In this document: positions 1-11,035 of the stretch, piece after piece
Layout: the number at the start of each line of letters is the position of its first letter
Numbering within the stretch: position 1 is the first letter of the stretch
Assembly (NCBI GenBank): GCA_009746045.1
Contig: RPFO01000313.1
Span: 184,001 to 248,000 of the forward strand
From: Mesostigma viride
Lineage: Eukaryota; Streptophyta; Mesostigmatophyceae; Mesostigmatales; Mesostigmataceae
DNA: 64,000 bases
Reading direction: 5' to 3'
Made by a program: the position numbers and the translations under genes
The notes under the pieces: model-generated
Databases searched by the model: none
Told to the model about the DNA's origin: nothing
The model's input: the letters and a program-made list of their open reading frames with translations, nothing else

Positions 1-360
1 CACAGTAATCTAACTATTTAATAAAAGATCTCTCTATGTGTGATCTGATGATGATGAAGTAAATCTGGCGTGAACATATCAGCGCCACATCTGACATGCA
101 CAGTGTACATGTCAATCAGTCAGCTGTCCTGTCATAGATTCTCATCTCACATGTCATAGGTCAGCTGACATAGACAGATTTGTCAGCTGCCTATAAGGAT
201 CCACTTGGCATAGGTACTAATCCCTGATTACTAAAACTGGCCACAACTTTCTCATTTGTGGCCAAATCCAACGGGATAAAGAACAGTGGCTCCTGTACAA
301 GAGCCTCTATCTATCTAGCCAGGTCAGGTGGGTACAAATACAAGGACCATGTCCTTGACA
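1..360 (-). repeat. 3' LTR of gag-only Copia-type element (cut by window start)
   Basis: Positions 1-360 repeat 4250-4609 almost exactly; I see only a one-base difference in a G run near 268/4508. The repeat ends at ...TTGACA and is followed by a pyrimidine run at 361-368, which reads as a polypurine tract on the minus strand. This makes it the 3' LTR of the minus-strand element. Its other end lies outside the window. Near identity of the two LTRs points to recent insertion or recent recombination. Confidence 0.85.
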
Positions 361-368
361 CCCCCCTT
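361..368 (-). other. Polypurine tract of gag-only element
   Basis: The plus strand reads CCCCCCTT directly after the LTR end CA. On the minus (sense) strand this is a purine run immediately 5' of the LTR, the expected plus-strand priming site. Confidence 0.6.
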
Positions 369-1704
369 ACAACACATGACCTTGCTCTAGTGCTATCCTG
401 TCAAGTATAACACTTAGAGGAAAAGCTCTCAGCCATAGCTAAGTCAAGCCTTGACCAAACATAGGACTCTAGAATTAAATTCAGTACTCACTATCAAGGT
501 GACATTTGGGTACAACCTTGACACCCCCCTTACCCACATGGCACCAAACCAAAAATGGGATGCAACCCAGGCCAGTGGTAAGGATCAAACACTAACTGAT
601 CACGGGTAAGTGGGCGAAAAACATCCACCCCCCTCGCTAGCAAACACCGTGGTCAAAGTAGTCAAAAGACGATCTCCACGGAAACTGGAAACTGGAACTC
701 CGGACCGGTGACGCGCCGAGTGTCCAACGAAAGCAGCAGGAAAGATTGCCGCATCGCCCAGCAACTAGCATGTGTTGCCAAGTCAAAAACTTCGTTGGGA
801 AGATGCGCTTTGGATCACACCCCCCTCACTCTAGCGTCGCCTGAAAACATGAAGAAGCACACAAAATGCTCTAACACAGGCAAACTCTTAGACAATGCAG
901 GGGACATGATGTATGATTAACGCATAAAACATGTGATTAACGACATAAAGCATCCGACCTACGGCAGAGCACCAACGGTGAACAAGGAGCAGAACACGTA
1001 GTCCTGACACACCTTAATCACACAGGTAACTAACATAAACCGACATAGTCATGGATCTTAGCATTAGCCAACATGAACGAACTGAAAAGACAGCTCTGAT
1101 TAACCAACGATAGTTGAAAGCGACTAAAAACGGGACATGAAGCGACGACAAAGTCAGGAGCACAAACGCAGGCTATGTACAAAAGACACAACCGCAAACT
1201 GCATGAACAAACCTAGCATGCAACGAGAAAGTATGCCCTAAGAATGGGCAACACACACGACATGAAATGAACGTGCAGATTGACCACAAAAAGGGTCAGC
1301 AAGAACGGAGACATGGCCAGCAAACCGGCGCTAGCCAAACGTACCAAGATTACAAAGAACTTGGAAAACATACCATTGCTGGTAGAAGAACGTCATGGGG
1401 ACGATGAACACAGGTGGTCTAGAACTCAAATAACGCATCCCGACGAAGCGCTATGAAAAAGTCTAGCAGAAACAAAACAAGACTATGCGAGATGCATAAG
1501 GCCGGAAGGACCCCGCACCTAACAGCACAATAGACCACAAAATATTCGTGTCTAAAGCAATTTTTCACGAACGAAAAACAGTGGCGACTTGAGATCATAA
1601 GGGGTTAGTTAAGCTAGCTATCAAATTCCCAACGAACGTGACCATAGCGCATCCCCAAAAATCGCCATGAAAATAGCGGAAGCAGGGCTCCCGCACCGAC
1701 CGCC
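369..1704. other. Non-coding internal region of gag-only element
   Basis: About 1.3 kb between the polypurine tract and the end of the gag-protease frame. I found no long frame and no integrase, RT or RNase H motif on either strand. In an autonomous Copia element this is where the rest of pol would lie, so pol appears deleted or replaced. Confidence 0.5.
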
Positions 1705-3774
1705 TTAGTGCTCAAGGCAGCACTTGTGCCGGCAACTTGTTGGCTCAGCACAGTCCCAAATTGACAGGGACACGTGGCAGCCGACGACTCCAGCTCCAGG
1801 ACTTGGCTCCAGGACTGGGCTTGGACTTGGTGCATCTGGTGGCCTCCCCTCACCAGGAATTCCCCCCGCAGCAAAATCCAAAATGCTGGCGCCCGAGACG
1901 CGCCACGCCAAACCCCCACTTGATTCTGGCCAGGGAGCGAAACCGTCACGCAGCAGGCTTGGTGACGTCTGCGTGTTGGCACTAGTAGGCCAAACGATGC
2001 CAGGCTGGGGAAGCTCTCCCAGCACGCCACGTAGGTTGACATCCATGGACAACGGCAAGCCAGGTGAGCTCGCCGCTGGAGGGGTCAGGGAAACTGGTGG
2101 AGCAGAGTCCACCTGATCTGGCACGAGAGGGCTATAAGTAGTACTGCCCGACGCAGAACTCCAGGAACCGTCCTCCCCGTGTGCCCCAACGACCGGTACT
2201 AAGCCGATCCCATTCCTTGCCGTCCCCACCACGCCAAAATCCTGCACAATTGCAGGTTTGTCAGCGGAAAAACCGCCCTTGCCGCCACACGACAGTGGCG
2301 ACGACACCGGGCGCAGCAAAGCGCCTCGGGAAGAAGCCTGCAGTCCCAAAGGCCGCGAAAAGCCAGGCAGAAAGCCCAGCGTCTTGGACATGGCCGCCAC
2401 TGGCAGGCCAGCGCTCCACAGCGACCCCAACGGCCGCACGGTCGTGGCCGCCAGCGCCGCCTTCTTGTTGAGAGCAGGTAACACGTAGACGTTGTCCCTC
2501 TGCTCCATCTTGTGCGCCTTGTTGTCCACCACAGCGATTTCCTGGTTGAAATCCAGCTTGTGGCCAGCCTTCACGAGCGCTCCAACAGAGAGCACCCGAA
2601 CGGGCAGCTCGGGGACCAGAAGGGCTCCATCCAGTCGGAGCTCGCTCCCCGGCAAATGCACAGAAACTGTGCCAACTCCAGCAGCTTGCAGGTCGCCGCC
2701 TGATCCGACGATCTGCCTGTTGTGGGGGATAAGTGACACGAAGTCAGAACGGCACGGGGACATGTGGCTGCTCGCAGCCGAGTCCAGCACCCAGTTGAGT
2801 TTGTCGCCCGTATACTGCGTGAGAGCAGCAGCCTCCAGCGGCGTCGACGGCGACTCCTCGGCGATGGTGACCATGCAGAAGCCAGGCGGCAGTTCAGCCG
2901 CCTCCTGAGTTGCGTTGGCAGCGGATCCAGCAGGTGCGTTGCGTCCCTTGCTCTGGTTCCCTCGGTTGCCGCCCTTGCCCCCCCTGTGCTGGTTGGGGTA
3001 CCAGCGTGGGGCCTTCTCAGGATGCTCCTTCCAGCAGTCTTTGTCCTTGTGATTTGACAGGCCACAGTGACTGCATTTCTTGGTCCCCCCGTTCCCCTTG
3101 CTGTTGGTGTGGTAGGCCTGGCCAGTGCCAGCACTCTCCTTTTTCACCACAGCACGTCCCCCCTTGAGCAGATCCTCCGCCTCCATGAGTGCCCTCTTCA
3201 CCACAGGTAGTGGGTCCTCCTCGTTGAACCTTACAGACACCAGCGCAGGGCGGTACTCGTCTGTCAGTGCTCCCAGTAGAATGGCAGCAAAATCACGGTC
3301 CTGGATGACTCCCCCTGCAGCCTGGTAGTCAGCACGTAGAAGCTCCGCCCTCCTCACGAGCTGTTGCATGGTCTCGTTAGGAAGCTTCTGTAGGCGGTGC
3401 AGCTTGCTCCTCAGCTCAAACCTGTGACTCTTGGTTAGCCTGGTTTGCTCATAGTTCTCCATGAGACATTGCCATGCTTGGCTACCAGTTTTGTTGGCCA
3501 CAGTGGCCATGAGGCGTGCAGCTTCACCTGTTAGACAGGTGAGCAAAGCTGCCCACAGGGCCTTATCAGCCCTGTCATTCTCCTCAGTGCCCAGCAGGAC
3601 AGCATCCAAATTGAAAAGACTGACAACAGCCAAAAACAGATTCTTCCACTCCTCCCACTTGCTGTAATCATCACCAGCTGCACCAACAAATTTCTTGCAG
3701 CTCTTGGCAACTGTTGAAACAAGAGAGGTGTAGTCAGGCTGTCTGGTAGCAGTTTGGGTGTCTTGATCCTCCAT
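1705..3774 (-). CDS. Copia-type Gag with truncated protease (pol-less element)
   Basis: The frame is open from 3852, but ATG at 3774 has the better context (AACCATGG) and starts MEDQDTQ. The N-terminal half is a typical Copia Gag (UBN2-like), with the W-x-C-L-M-E-N-Y-E and F-E-L-R-S-K-L-H-x-L core motifs. A single CCHC zinc knuckle follows (CSHCGLSNHKDKDC). The retropepsin start is visible as WVLDSAASSHM, with Ala where D-S-G-A usually has Gly. After about 100 residues of protease the protein becomes a Pro/Ser/Gly-rich tail, like the variable linker found between integrase and RT in Copia. The integrase seems to have been deleted, fusing protease to the linker. No RT or RNase H follows. Gag would package RNA into particles, while reverse transcription and integration would need a partner element. 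Confidence 0.8.
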   Translation of the reverse strand: MEDQDTQTATRQPDYTSLVSTVAKSCKKFVGAAGDDYSKWEEWKNLFLAVVSLFNLDAVLLGTEENDRADKALWAALLTCLTGEAARLMATVANKTGSQAWQCLMENYEQTRLTKSHRFELRSKLHRLQKLPNETMQQLVRRAELLRADYQAAGGVIQDRDFAAILLGALTDEYRPALVSVRFNEEDPLPVVKRALMEAEDLLKGGRAVVKKESAGTGQAYHTNSKGNGGTKKCSHCGLSNHKDKDCWKEHPEKAPRWYPNQHRGGKGGNRGNQSKGRNAPAGSAANATQEAAELPPGFCMVTIAEESPSTPLEAAALTQYTGDKLNWVLDSAASSHMSPCRSDFVSLIPHNRQIVGSGGDLQAAGVGTVSVHLPGSELRLDGALLVPELPVRVLSVGALVKAGHKLDFNQEIAVVDNKAHKMEQRDNVYVLPALNKKAALAATTVRPLGSLWSAGLPVAAMSKTLGFLPGFSRPLGLQASSRGALLRPVSSPLSCGGKGGFSADKPAIVQDFGVVGTARNGIGLVPVVGAHGEDGSWSSASGSTTYSPLVPDQVDSAPPVSLTPPAASSPGLPLSMDVNLRGVLGELPQPGIVWPTSANTQTSPSLLRDGFAPWPESSGGLAWRVSGASILDFAAGGIPGEGRPPDAPSPSPVLEPSPGAGVVGCHVSLSIWDCAEPTSCRHKCCLEH

Positions 3775-3853
3775 GGTTGATCTGGGTCTGGGTGTTGTCT
3801 CTGGGGTAGTCAGATGAATGTCTCTGCTCCTCAAATGCAGGGTAGGCATCAAA

Positions 3854-3865
3854 CCTCCGATACCA
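3854..3865 (-). other. Primer binding site (initiator Met-tRNA type)
   Basis: The minus strand reads TGGTATCGGAGG directly after the LTR end, one or two bases from the TGGTATCAGAGC type common in Copia elements and complementary to an internal part of initiator tRNA-Met. It separates the LTR (3866-4609) from the gag leader and fixes the element as minus-strand. Confidence 0.75.
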
Positions 3866-4609
3866 TGTTGAAAGAACTAATGGGTTTGCCTTCTACAATG
3901 CTTGTGATTGAACCCAAATGTGCCTGTCCTTGCAGGTACAGGCTATGGAGGATGGAAGCAAAGAGACAGAGACTCAGTTTGAGGCAGAATGATAGTGAGG
4001 AGTACCTTTGGCAAGGCTCCTCAGTTGTTTTATTAACTCGAGGAAAAAACACAGGCAGAAAACTGGAATGACCTGATTGGCTGGCTAGGAATGTGCCTAG
4101 GAATATTCTCATGTAATACTCAGGCCACCAATCAGGTTAGGTCAGTGTACAGGCTACCAATCAGATCTAGACAAGAATAAATCTTATCTTGTAACTGCTG
4201 TACAGTCTTATCTTGTAACTGATGTACAGCCTTAACTTGTAACTGCTGCACAGTAATCTAACTATTTAATAAAAGATCTCTCTATGTGTGATCTGATGAT
4301 GATGAAGTAAATCTGGCGTGAACATATCAGCGCCACATCTGACATGCACAGTGTACATGTCAATCAGTCAGCTGTCCTGTCATAGATTCTCATCTCACAT
4401 GTCATAGGTCAGCTGACATAGACAGATTTGTCAGCTGCCTATAAGGATCCACTTGGCATAGGTACTAATCCCTGATTACTAAAACTGGCCACAACTTTCT
4501 CATTTGTGGGCCAAATCCAACGGGATAAAGAACAGTGGCTCCTGTACAAGAGCCTCTATCTATCTAGCCAGGTCAGGTGGGTACAAATACAAGGACCATG
4601 TCCTTGACA
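3866..4609 (-). repeat. 5' LTR of gag-only Copia-type element
   Basis: A 744-bp LTR starting TGTTG and ending TTGACA on the plus strand. It is bounded by the primer binding site on one side and by a polypurine-tract complement on the other. Its distal 360 bp match the start of the window. For a 5' LTR the outer flank should be host DNA, yet 32 bp of internal sequence (4610-4641) follow, so it was once also the 3' LTR of a neighbouring copy. Confidence 0.85.
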
Positions 4610-4641
4610 CCCCCCTTACAACACATGACCTTGCTCTAGTG
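4610..4641 (-). other. Residual internal sequence of a second tandem copy
   Basis: These 32 bases repeat 361-392 (polypurine tract plus internal sequence) and stop abruptly after CTCTAGTG, where the sequence becomes unrelated. This is what remains of an LTR-internal-LTR-internal array after truncation. Confidence 0.7.
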
Positions 4642-4663
4642 TGCACTCCTGGACAGGACCATC

Positions 4664-5392
4664 ATGGCACGGATGCATAAGGGCGAGGAGGCAGAAATGC
4701 TGAAGGTGTTGCATGATGAGATGGGCGTGTTTATTAAGGAGAAGTATGTGAAAGCACCATCTAAGAATGCCAGTGCTAAGGCAGTTGAGAAGCCACATGT
4801 CATTGGAAGGGAGGCTGAGACCTTGCTGGACAAATTCCATCTGTGTGTGAACATTGTTTGCCAGCACAACGCTGATGAGGATGCAGAGTCGCATGTGGAC
4901 AGGGAGGAGCTGACCAGGGTGTGGCAGGGTTTGAAGGATGTCTGGGAGGCCCTGTGTGACTTTGATGATGATGGGCCAGGGGGGCCCAAGCGGGAGGCAA
5001 AGGCAGCCGAGGTAGAGGAGCTGGCAGCCACTTATGTTGCCTCTTTCATCTCTTTCACTGCCCCCGAGCATGTCACCACATACATGCACGACCTGGTGGC
5101 CCACATCCCATCTCAGATTCGTGAGTTGGGTGACCTGCGCCTGTTTTCGGGGGAGGCCTTAGAACACCTCCACCATGTGAACAAGGTGACCTATGCACAC
5201 CGCTCTAACAAGCGTGTCAAAACTGGGACTGACAAGCGTGGAAGGGCCATGGGCGTTGGTGCACTTGCGCAGAGCATGCATGCTGGCATGGTGCGCCAAG
5301 AGTTGGCACACCGACTCTGGATGCCACTTTCCTATGCGGAACAACGAGCAAGGAAGAGGATGCTGGATCACATGCGGGCTGCAGCAAAATGA
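4664..5392 (+). CDS. Unassigned protein, probable transposon-derived C-terminal region
   Basis: A 242-aa frame with good coding character, beginning 22 bp after the broken retroelement junction. The frame stays open upstream into the junction, so the true start or an upstream exon may be lost. It is rich in Glu, Ala and His. The central part has the pattern TTYMHDLVAHIP followed by IRELGDLRLFSGEALEHLHH, then a basic stretch. This resembles the H-x-L-x-x-H-x-P ... G-x-L ... F-S-x-E-x-x-E-x-L-H pattern I associate with C-terminal regions of some transposase-derived proteins, but I cannot name a family. No signal peptide or membrane segment is seen. It ends in a TGA, and I see no downstream exon. 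Confidence 0.5.
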   Translation: MARMHKGEEAEMLKVLHDEMGVFIKEKYVKAPSKNASAKAVEKPHVIGREAETLLDKFHLCVNIVCQHNADEDAESHVDREELTRVWQGLKDVWEALCDFDDDGPGGPKREAKAAEVEELAATYVASFISFTAPEHVTTYMHDLVAHIPSQIRELGDLRLFSGEALEHLHHVNKVTYAHRSNKRVKTGTDKRGRAMGVGALAQSMHAGMVRQELAHRLWMPLSYAEQRARKRMLDHMRAAAK

Positions 5393-5891
5393 GTCGCCGT
5401 GCAGGGCATGCAGCTTGATGAAGGCATAGCATGACGTTTGCATGCATGCCATGCGAGGGCTCTTCAATGGTGGCCAGTGGGCTCTCCATGTGTTATTGAT
5501 GTGTGTTATAGACGAATAAACTGGCATTCTTATGCTTTCACATGTCACAACTTGGTGATTTTACGATCGCTAGTTGCTGGATGTCTCGTTCTCATTGATG
5601 TGTATATCATTATACAGAGTGGTACCAAGTTTAAGCTCACTAGGACCTCAGTTGCTTGCTTGGAGGTGTGCACTTTCTAGTATGAAGTGCGAGTTGTTGG
5701 CTGCTGGCACACGTCACAGTTTTTTCGCCATCTGATGTGCAATCTCAGTAAAACTTGGGAGACTTGTGTAGCATGGTGCAGCATAACTGCCTGCCAGATT
5801 TCAAGCCAAACTGAGATCATTCGCACCACCTACGGTGTAATGAATGTCTTAATTTGACATCGCGGTGACATGTGACAGCAGAATATTGTCA
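5393..5891. other. Intergenic, no gene seen
   Basis: About 500 bp of mixed-composition DNA between the preceding stop codon and the TTAA transposon. Short overlapping frames on both strands have no recognisable content. It could hold the 3' UTR of the 4664-5392 gene. Confidence 0.4.
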
Positions 5892-5895
5892 TTAA

Positions 5896-7614
5896 CACGT
5901 CGTACGTAACCCTACCTATTTTTAGGACTGAGTTGAACTCAGTCCTATTTTTAGGACTGAGTTTTTGGGTTTCGTAGAAAATTCGCCCCGGTCAGAGTGT
6001 TGGACAAAAAAATTCTCTCAAAATTTATTCAAATACTACGTGAAAAGACCTTTCTTGGACATATTTTTGGGATTTTTTTTATTTTGTTTGGGCGGCTAAA
6101 TGTGCGGTCAAAGTACAGGTGGTAAGGGTACTTTTTCACGCGAAACTTGAGTTCCGGAAATGCACGACCTAGCCATGGCGGCTTGCGCCCATGCATGCAG
6201 TTTACGTTTGCGGACGATTTAGCCGGTCAAACTCAGGAAGTAGATTTCTTATGTCTTAAAGATGACACAGGCAAAATTTTAGCTCGTGGAGATGCGATTT
6301 ACCAGGTGTCGGCACTGCTCTTGGTGGAAAAAACTGCGATCAGGCAGGTTGACGGAATTGATGACCAAAAGTGCTTTCCGGCGCAGGTCGAAGGGTTTAT
6401 ATGCTTCTTTCTACTAATTATCATGAATTTTCGTAGAATAAAGTCAGTGTCAGTAAAGATTTGATGATTTCAACCACTCTGTCACGTCATGGTTTGTGTG
6501 CCGGCAAGTGTCACTTTTGCGGGCACCGCCTGGGCCAAGGTAACGCCATCCGTGAACGGTAAAGCTGAAATATCGTTGCCTCATCGTTTTTTGATGTTCT
6601 TGAATGAGTTTAAGCTTGCGAGGCGTTGTCAGTTTCGAGTCTTGATGCGCTTTCTTGACCGTTGCCTGCCCCTCTCTAAACCCCCCTTTTTTGATGATCT
6701 TACCAGGCATTTGCCTTACCCTAGTGTAATTGTGCAGGTTTTTAGGCGCTTAATGGGTTTAAATACCTTCATAGATGTTAGTTCTTCTTTTGCTACGTTC
6801 ATATTGCATGATTGTGTGGCCATGGGCTGCATCAAGCGTGCTTTCGAGCTTACACTTGTGAGTGAGAAGTCTTGGTGATAAACCACTGTCATAATGTGCC
6901 AGCAAGTATGTTGGCCATGTCATGGCAAAGCAAAACAGCTTTAGCCACGTCTATTCTTGTTAGAAACAATTGAAATATGCTTAACCTACCCATCATATTG
7001 GTGGTTAAGACTTATAATACAACCCTTTGTAGGTAGGTATCCATACCCATTCCCTACGTGCGTGCATAGGCTCTCACACATACTAAGGTATCATATAACT
7101 GCAATATGATGATGCAAGCATGTTGTCCTATTATGCTAGAAGGGAAATGAGTTGATTGGCATGGTTGGTTGCCACGGTGGTGTGTAGTATGACCGCACAT
7201 ACATGCTAGCATTTTGCTAGCAAGGCCCAGTCCTAGTATAGGACTGGCAGTATTTTGTGTGTTTCAGGCAGTGCCTGTGGCCAAATTGAGTCCAGTTTTT
7301 TTCTACAGGTCAACTGAACTATATTTTTTACATGCCTATATTTTTTAAACATGCATATGGAATTTATTCAATTTTCCCCAATCGTGCTTCCACACAAAAA
7401 TGCAAAATCGCAAGTAAGGGTCCACACCCCAGTAAAATTATACATGATTTGGTCAATGTATGATTTTTTATGCATATGCCCAAGCATTAGCATGATATTG
7501 AGTGCTATTATGCATATCAAACATATGGGGTACCCCCCTACCCTTACCGCTACATGATCTCAAAGTTGGCATACTCAGTCCTATTTTTAGGACTGAGTTT
7601 GCACGTACGACGTG
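5896..7614. mobile_element. TTAA-target DNA transposon, family 1, copy 1
   Basis: A 1.72 kb element with inverted ends CACGTCGTACGT / ACGTACGACGTG, flanked on both sides by TTAA (5892-5895 and 7615-7618). Just inside each end is a hairpin-forming motif built from AGGACTGAGT and its complement, which occurs twice at the left end. A second copy at 25232-26950 is similar along its length. I find no transposase: the interior frames at 6147-6464 and 6489-6878 have no recognised domain, although the second is partly conserved in copy 2. TTAA duplication is characteristic of the piggyBac superfamily, so I call this a non-autonomous piggyBac-like element. Confidence 0.75.
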
Positions 7615-7618
7615 TTAA

Positions 7619-8002
7619 CTGCAATTAAATGTAAGATGCAAGTTCCCAGTCAGGCTTCATACTTCACAAATGATGTGTTTAACAAATTCTAGGTGAATCT
7701 AAGCTCATTTGCATTAATGGAGGCATCAACTTGTTAATAAAATGCCTAAAATAGGCTTTGTGTGACGTTTGACAGCATAATTGCTTTCCAAACCGTGTCT
7801 AACTCGGGTGCAATTTGGTAGGTAAGCTAAATGTGATGTAAATAAGTTATCTACCCATTTACAGGTCAAGCAGACATGATTTGTGATGTTTGTGCAATTA
7901 ATAAAGAATAAAATTGGCATTTTTTGCGTTTTTAATGCTTTTCGACGTCACCGTTCAGTAAGCACCATGTAGCCAGCCAAGGTGCAACTTGGCACATTCA
8001 AA
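7619..8002. other. Spacer, no gene seen
   Basis: About 380 bp of AT-rich sequence between the transposon and the degraded gypsy element. It has no recognisable frame, repeat or RNA gene. Confidence 0.4.
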
Positions 8003-8990
8003 CTAGGTTTCATAAGAAAGCTTGCCACCAAGTTTGACCATCATCTGAATATAACTGCAGCTAGGAGGAGTAAGATGGGTGTTTTTTGGCACTTTCAGAC
8101 CGTTGTGGATCCGCGGTCCTGTCGACACGCGCCGGGAAGACGCTGGGGAGGACGGGACCGGTGACGGTGCCGACTGGCCACCAGAAACGGAAGAGGCGGT
8201 GACGGACGGGGGGTACACCGGAGTATACGGCATGTCCTGAGGCGCGTCACCCGCAGATGAACCGTAGGCAGGGGTTTCCTCAGAAGACTGGTCCGCCAAC
8301 TCCATGAATTCGACGGCCCGGTTGCACGCGGTTCGTCATCTACCTCAGCATCCCCCACGGCCGGAAGCCAGTGAAAGATATCACGGAGGCGGTCGCGACC
8401 CTCTGGCGTGCAGATCGAGATAGGAGAAGACCCGGGGGCACTGCAGAACAGCCGAGATCTGTTCCAAGGCCGGACACCGAGGGCCACACCCGAGAAGACA
8501 TTGCCCCGCATCATCGAAGCTATGTATCGCAATGTGCGACCCAAGGGGATCGGCTGCGTACCAGGCCACCCCGAACAGCGCAGCCCGAACTAGCGCGGCC
8601 CGGTCAGCCGGAAGGGCCGAATGTACTGGACCACCCAGGTAACAACTGCGTGACACCCAGCGGCCAGGAAGCATTTCACAGCCACAGCTGCGGATCTGTC
8701 CAGAACCGGAGCCGTAGGGGCAGGCTGAAGATCCCCCGGAGGCATAGGGGTAGACATGACGGCTGCGGAGGGGGGGGGCAACCATCCAACCCGTTGACAG
8801 CAATCATAATCATAATAAGGCATAGAGGAACCACTACTAAAGCTTATGCAGGGTCTTATACTCCTGCAAAAGAGGACTACATCCATCTAGCTCACTCTCG
8901 GTATACCATACTCTATCTACTTCACCCCGCGCATACATCCATTTGACCTTGTACTGACGTTGAGTACCGCGGCCCCTTTTATATCCCTAT
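8003..8990 (-). pseudogene. Gypsy Pol C-terminal end: chromodomain plus extra Cys-containing domain (broken)
   Basis: Read on the minus strand, the top of this segment gives a chromodomain-like stretch with QYKVKWMYARGEVDRVWYT. Further down come LPGRWVSRS, AALVRAALFGVAW, FDDAGQCLLGCGPRC and CPRVFSY in one frame. Another frame then gives a Pro/Ser-rich tail. The same series occurs in the plus-strand copy at 48306-48969, where chromodomain and Cys domain are in one continuous frame. Here stops and frameshifts separate the parts. Chromodomains direct integration in chromoviruses; the function of the extra domain is unknown to me. Confidence 0.6.
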
Positions 8991-9101
8991 GCCCGGCCAC
9001 TATACTCTCTACTTCATCCTCTACCTCGCCAGTATCAGGGTTGTGTTCTAGAGGGGCAGGGGCTAACTCTCTACCAGCAAAGGTGCTCTGATGGTAGAGC
9101 T

Positions 9102-10221
9102 TTAACTGGCTCCTATGAAAGTACGGGAATGCGTTTGCCAGGAGGTAGGAATGCCTACTTCATAAAGAAAATTACCTACTCTAGACAACACACGGAAAGG
9201 ACCTACTAAGAAGGCAGGCCTAAGCTTAATTACTTTAAGCTCAGCCTCAAACTTGTGGGCAAAACGGCCAACCCGACGAGGGCCTTCTACTAAAACTAGG
9301 TCTCCTACTTCTATTTCTGGAGCTCGTCTATCTAGTGAGGCATGCAACCTAGCAAGATATTTGGCCTGTGCCTTAGTATGATAGCCAGCGATAGCATTAT
9401 CATGAGCATTTTTCATCCTATCTAATAGCTCACGCACGCCATTAACAGTATCACGAGACACATCATCTTTGTCCCGCAAGGGACTAGCCTAAAGAGAGGT
9501 AGGGGTGAGCTAGGGGTTGTCTACCGCCAGTATCTAAGAAGAAGGGCGTGTAACCATGGGCGGCCTGAGGACAGTTGTTCAGGGAAAACTCTACAAGACA
9601 TAGATAATCCTCCCAGTCACTACCAGAGCCATTCACATAGTGTCGCAGAGCTTCTTCTACTACTATGTTTAATCTTTAGTACCAGATGAGAGGAGGAGGA
9701 GTGATAGGCAGTACCAAAGATGACCTTAGTACCAATGGCAGAAAAGAACTGCTGCCAAAAATCAGAGGTGAATAATTTATCTTTATCTGAAATAAACTGC
9801 CTACTCATACCATGATACCGGTAAACATTATTGAGCTATATAGGCGAGCACTATCGCGTGCTGTGAGGTCAAGAGGACAAGGTACTAAATGACACATACG
9901 CGTAAGACGATCTTCAAACACCAGAATCTGAGCATTACCCTTAGCGTTTTTTCTACAGGGGCCTACAAAATCCATCATGATAGAATCCCAGGGCATGATG
10001 GGGTCGGGGAGGGTGCGGGGTTCTGCTATCTGTCCTACATTACTGGGTTTCATCTCTTGACATGATTGGCAGGTCCTAACATAATCATCTACATCTTTTA
10101 AGAGGGAGGGCCAGTAATAGGAGCGGGTCACTAAGTCCCGCACCCGTTTACCACCCTGATGCGCTGCTAAATCATGCAATTCAAACAATAATGAGGAACG
10201 GCAGATAGGACTCAGGGACAT
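9102..10221 (-). pseudogene. Ty3/gypsy integrase (frameshifted)
   Basis: The reading order runs from 10221 down. An HHCC zinc-binding domain has FELHDLAAHQGG and TCQSCQ. The catalytic core starts with IMMDFVGP (first Asp) and continues to SDKDKLF (second Asp) and SSSSHLV. The C-terminal domain then has VGDLVLVEGP and LRPAF-GPFRVL. At least two frameshifts divide it, near 9805 and 9480-9620, and the region around the catalytic Glu is damaged. The plus-strand relative at 43133-44455 aligns well over this stretch. It sits downstream of RNase H, the standard gypsy order. Confidence 0.85.
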
Positions 10222-10290
10222 ATAACCGCCATTGAGGGGGAGAATCCTTTAACTGTACATAACCGCCCACGAACTTACAAGGATATTTTC

Positions 10291-11030
10291 CTAACTGTTG
10301 AGGATGTGAGGAAATAGCAGCTGCGTATAAGCTTCCGGCTCAGTGGCCGTAAACCTACTAATAAGGCGTTCTAAATCAGAGGTAGGCGTAGCTACAGAGG
10401 TATCTATAGCAGGTTTGAAGAGGTCGCCCACTGCCTTGCCAAAGAGAAGGGGAGGACCAAGAGGGACTATACTATCGTATGACTTTCCTGCTCTAGTAGG
10501 AATATGGCTAAGCGGTATAGAAATTTTATTTTTCCCCTCCCCCCCCACAGAGACAACAGGAAGGGCCTCACAAGGGAGAGAGAGTCCTACTACGTGTGAA
10601 AGGAGGTCAGGCATACGAATAGAAGTATGAAAGAGGTAGGTGTGTTGTTCATCATCAGGCAAATCACCATAGGGATAGATACCAGGAGGGGTAGGCACAA
10701 TGGTGGTGTTGAGGACGTCTAAGTCCTCGAAAAACGAATAATCGGCACGGCGGGAGAGGGCATCCGGCACAATGTTATCTACACCCTTAACATACTGAAG
10801 TTTAAAAGGGGAAAATTGTGCTAGGAATTCCATCCAGCGGGCTTGACGTGGGGTAATTAAGGTTAGGCTGTGAAAGGAGGTGAGTGAGGGGATGGTGGTC
10901 CGTCTGTATAACTAACCTATACGGATCTAATTCACAGGGCTCATTGAGGCAACATCAAACTGGGCACCTTTAAGGAAATGCTGCCAGGCATGACAACAAT
11001 AAACCACAGCCAACAATTCCTGCTGATGGA
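10291..11030 (-). pseudogene. Gypsy RNase H C-terminal part and linker
   Basis: A minus-strand frame at 10291-10833 starts within the RNase H tail, visible as SPFKLQYVKGVDNIVPDALSR (the N-x-x-A-D-A-L-S-R type ending). It runs on into a linker towards integrase. The sequence up to 11030 encodes the preceding RNase H portion, with broken frames. The other half of RNase H lies at 18350-18490, beyond the inserted Copia-like element. Confidence 0.75.
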
Positions 11031-11035
11031 CGGGG
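11031..11035. repeat. Target-site duplication (left), CGGGG
   Basis: CGGGG at 11031-11035 recurs at 18345-18349, immediately outside the two LTRs. This is a 5-bp duplication inside the gypsy RNase H sequence, as expected for an integrase-mediated insertion. Confidence 0.85.
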
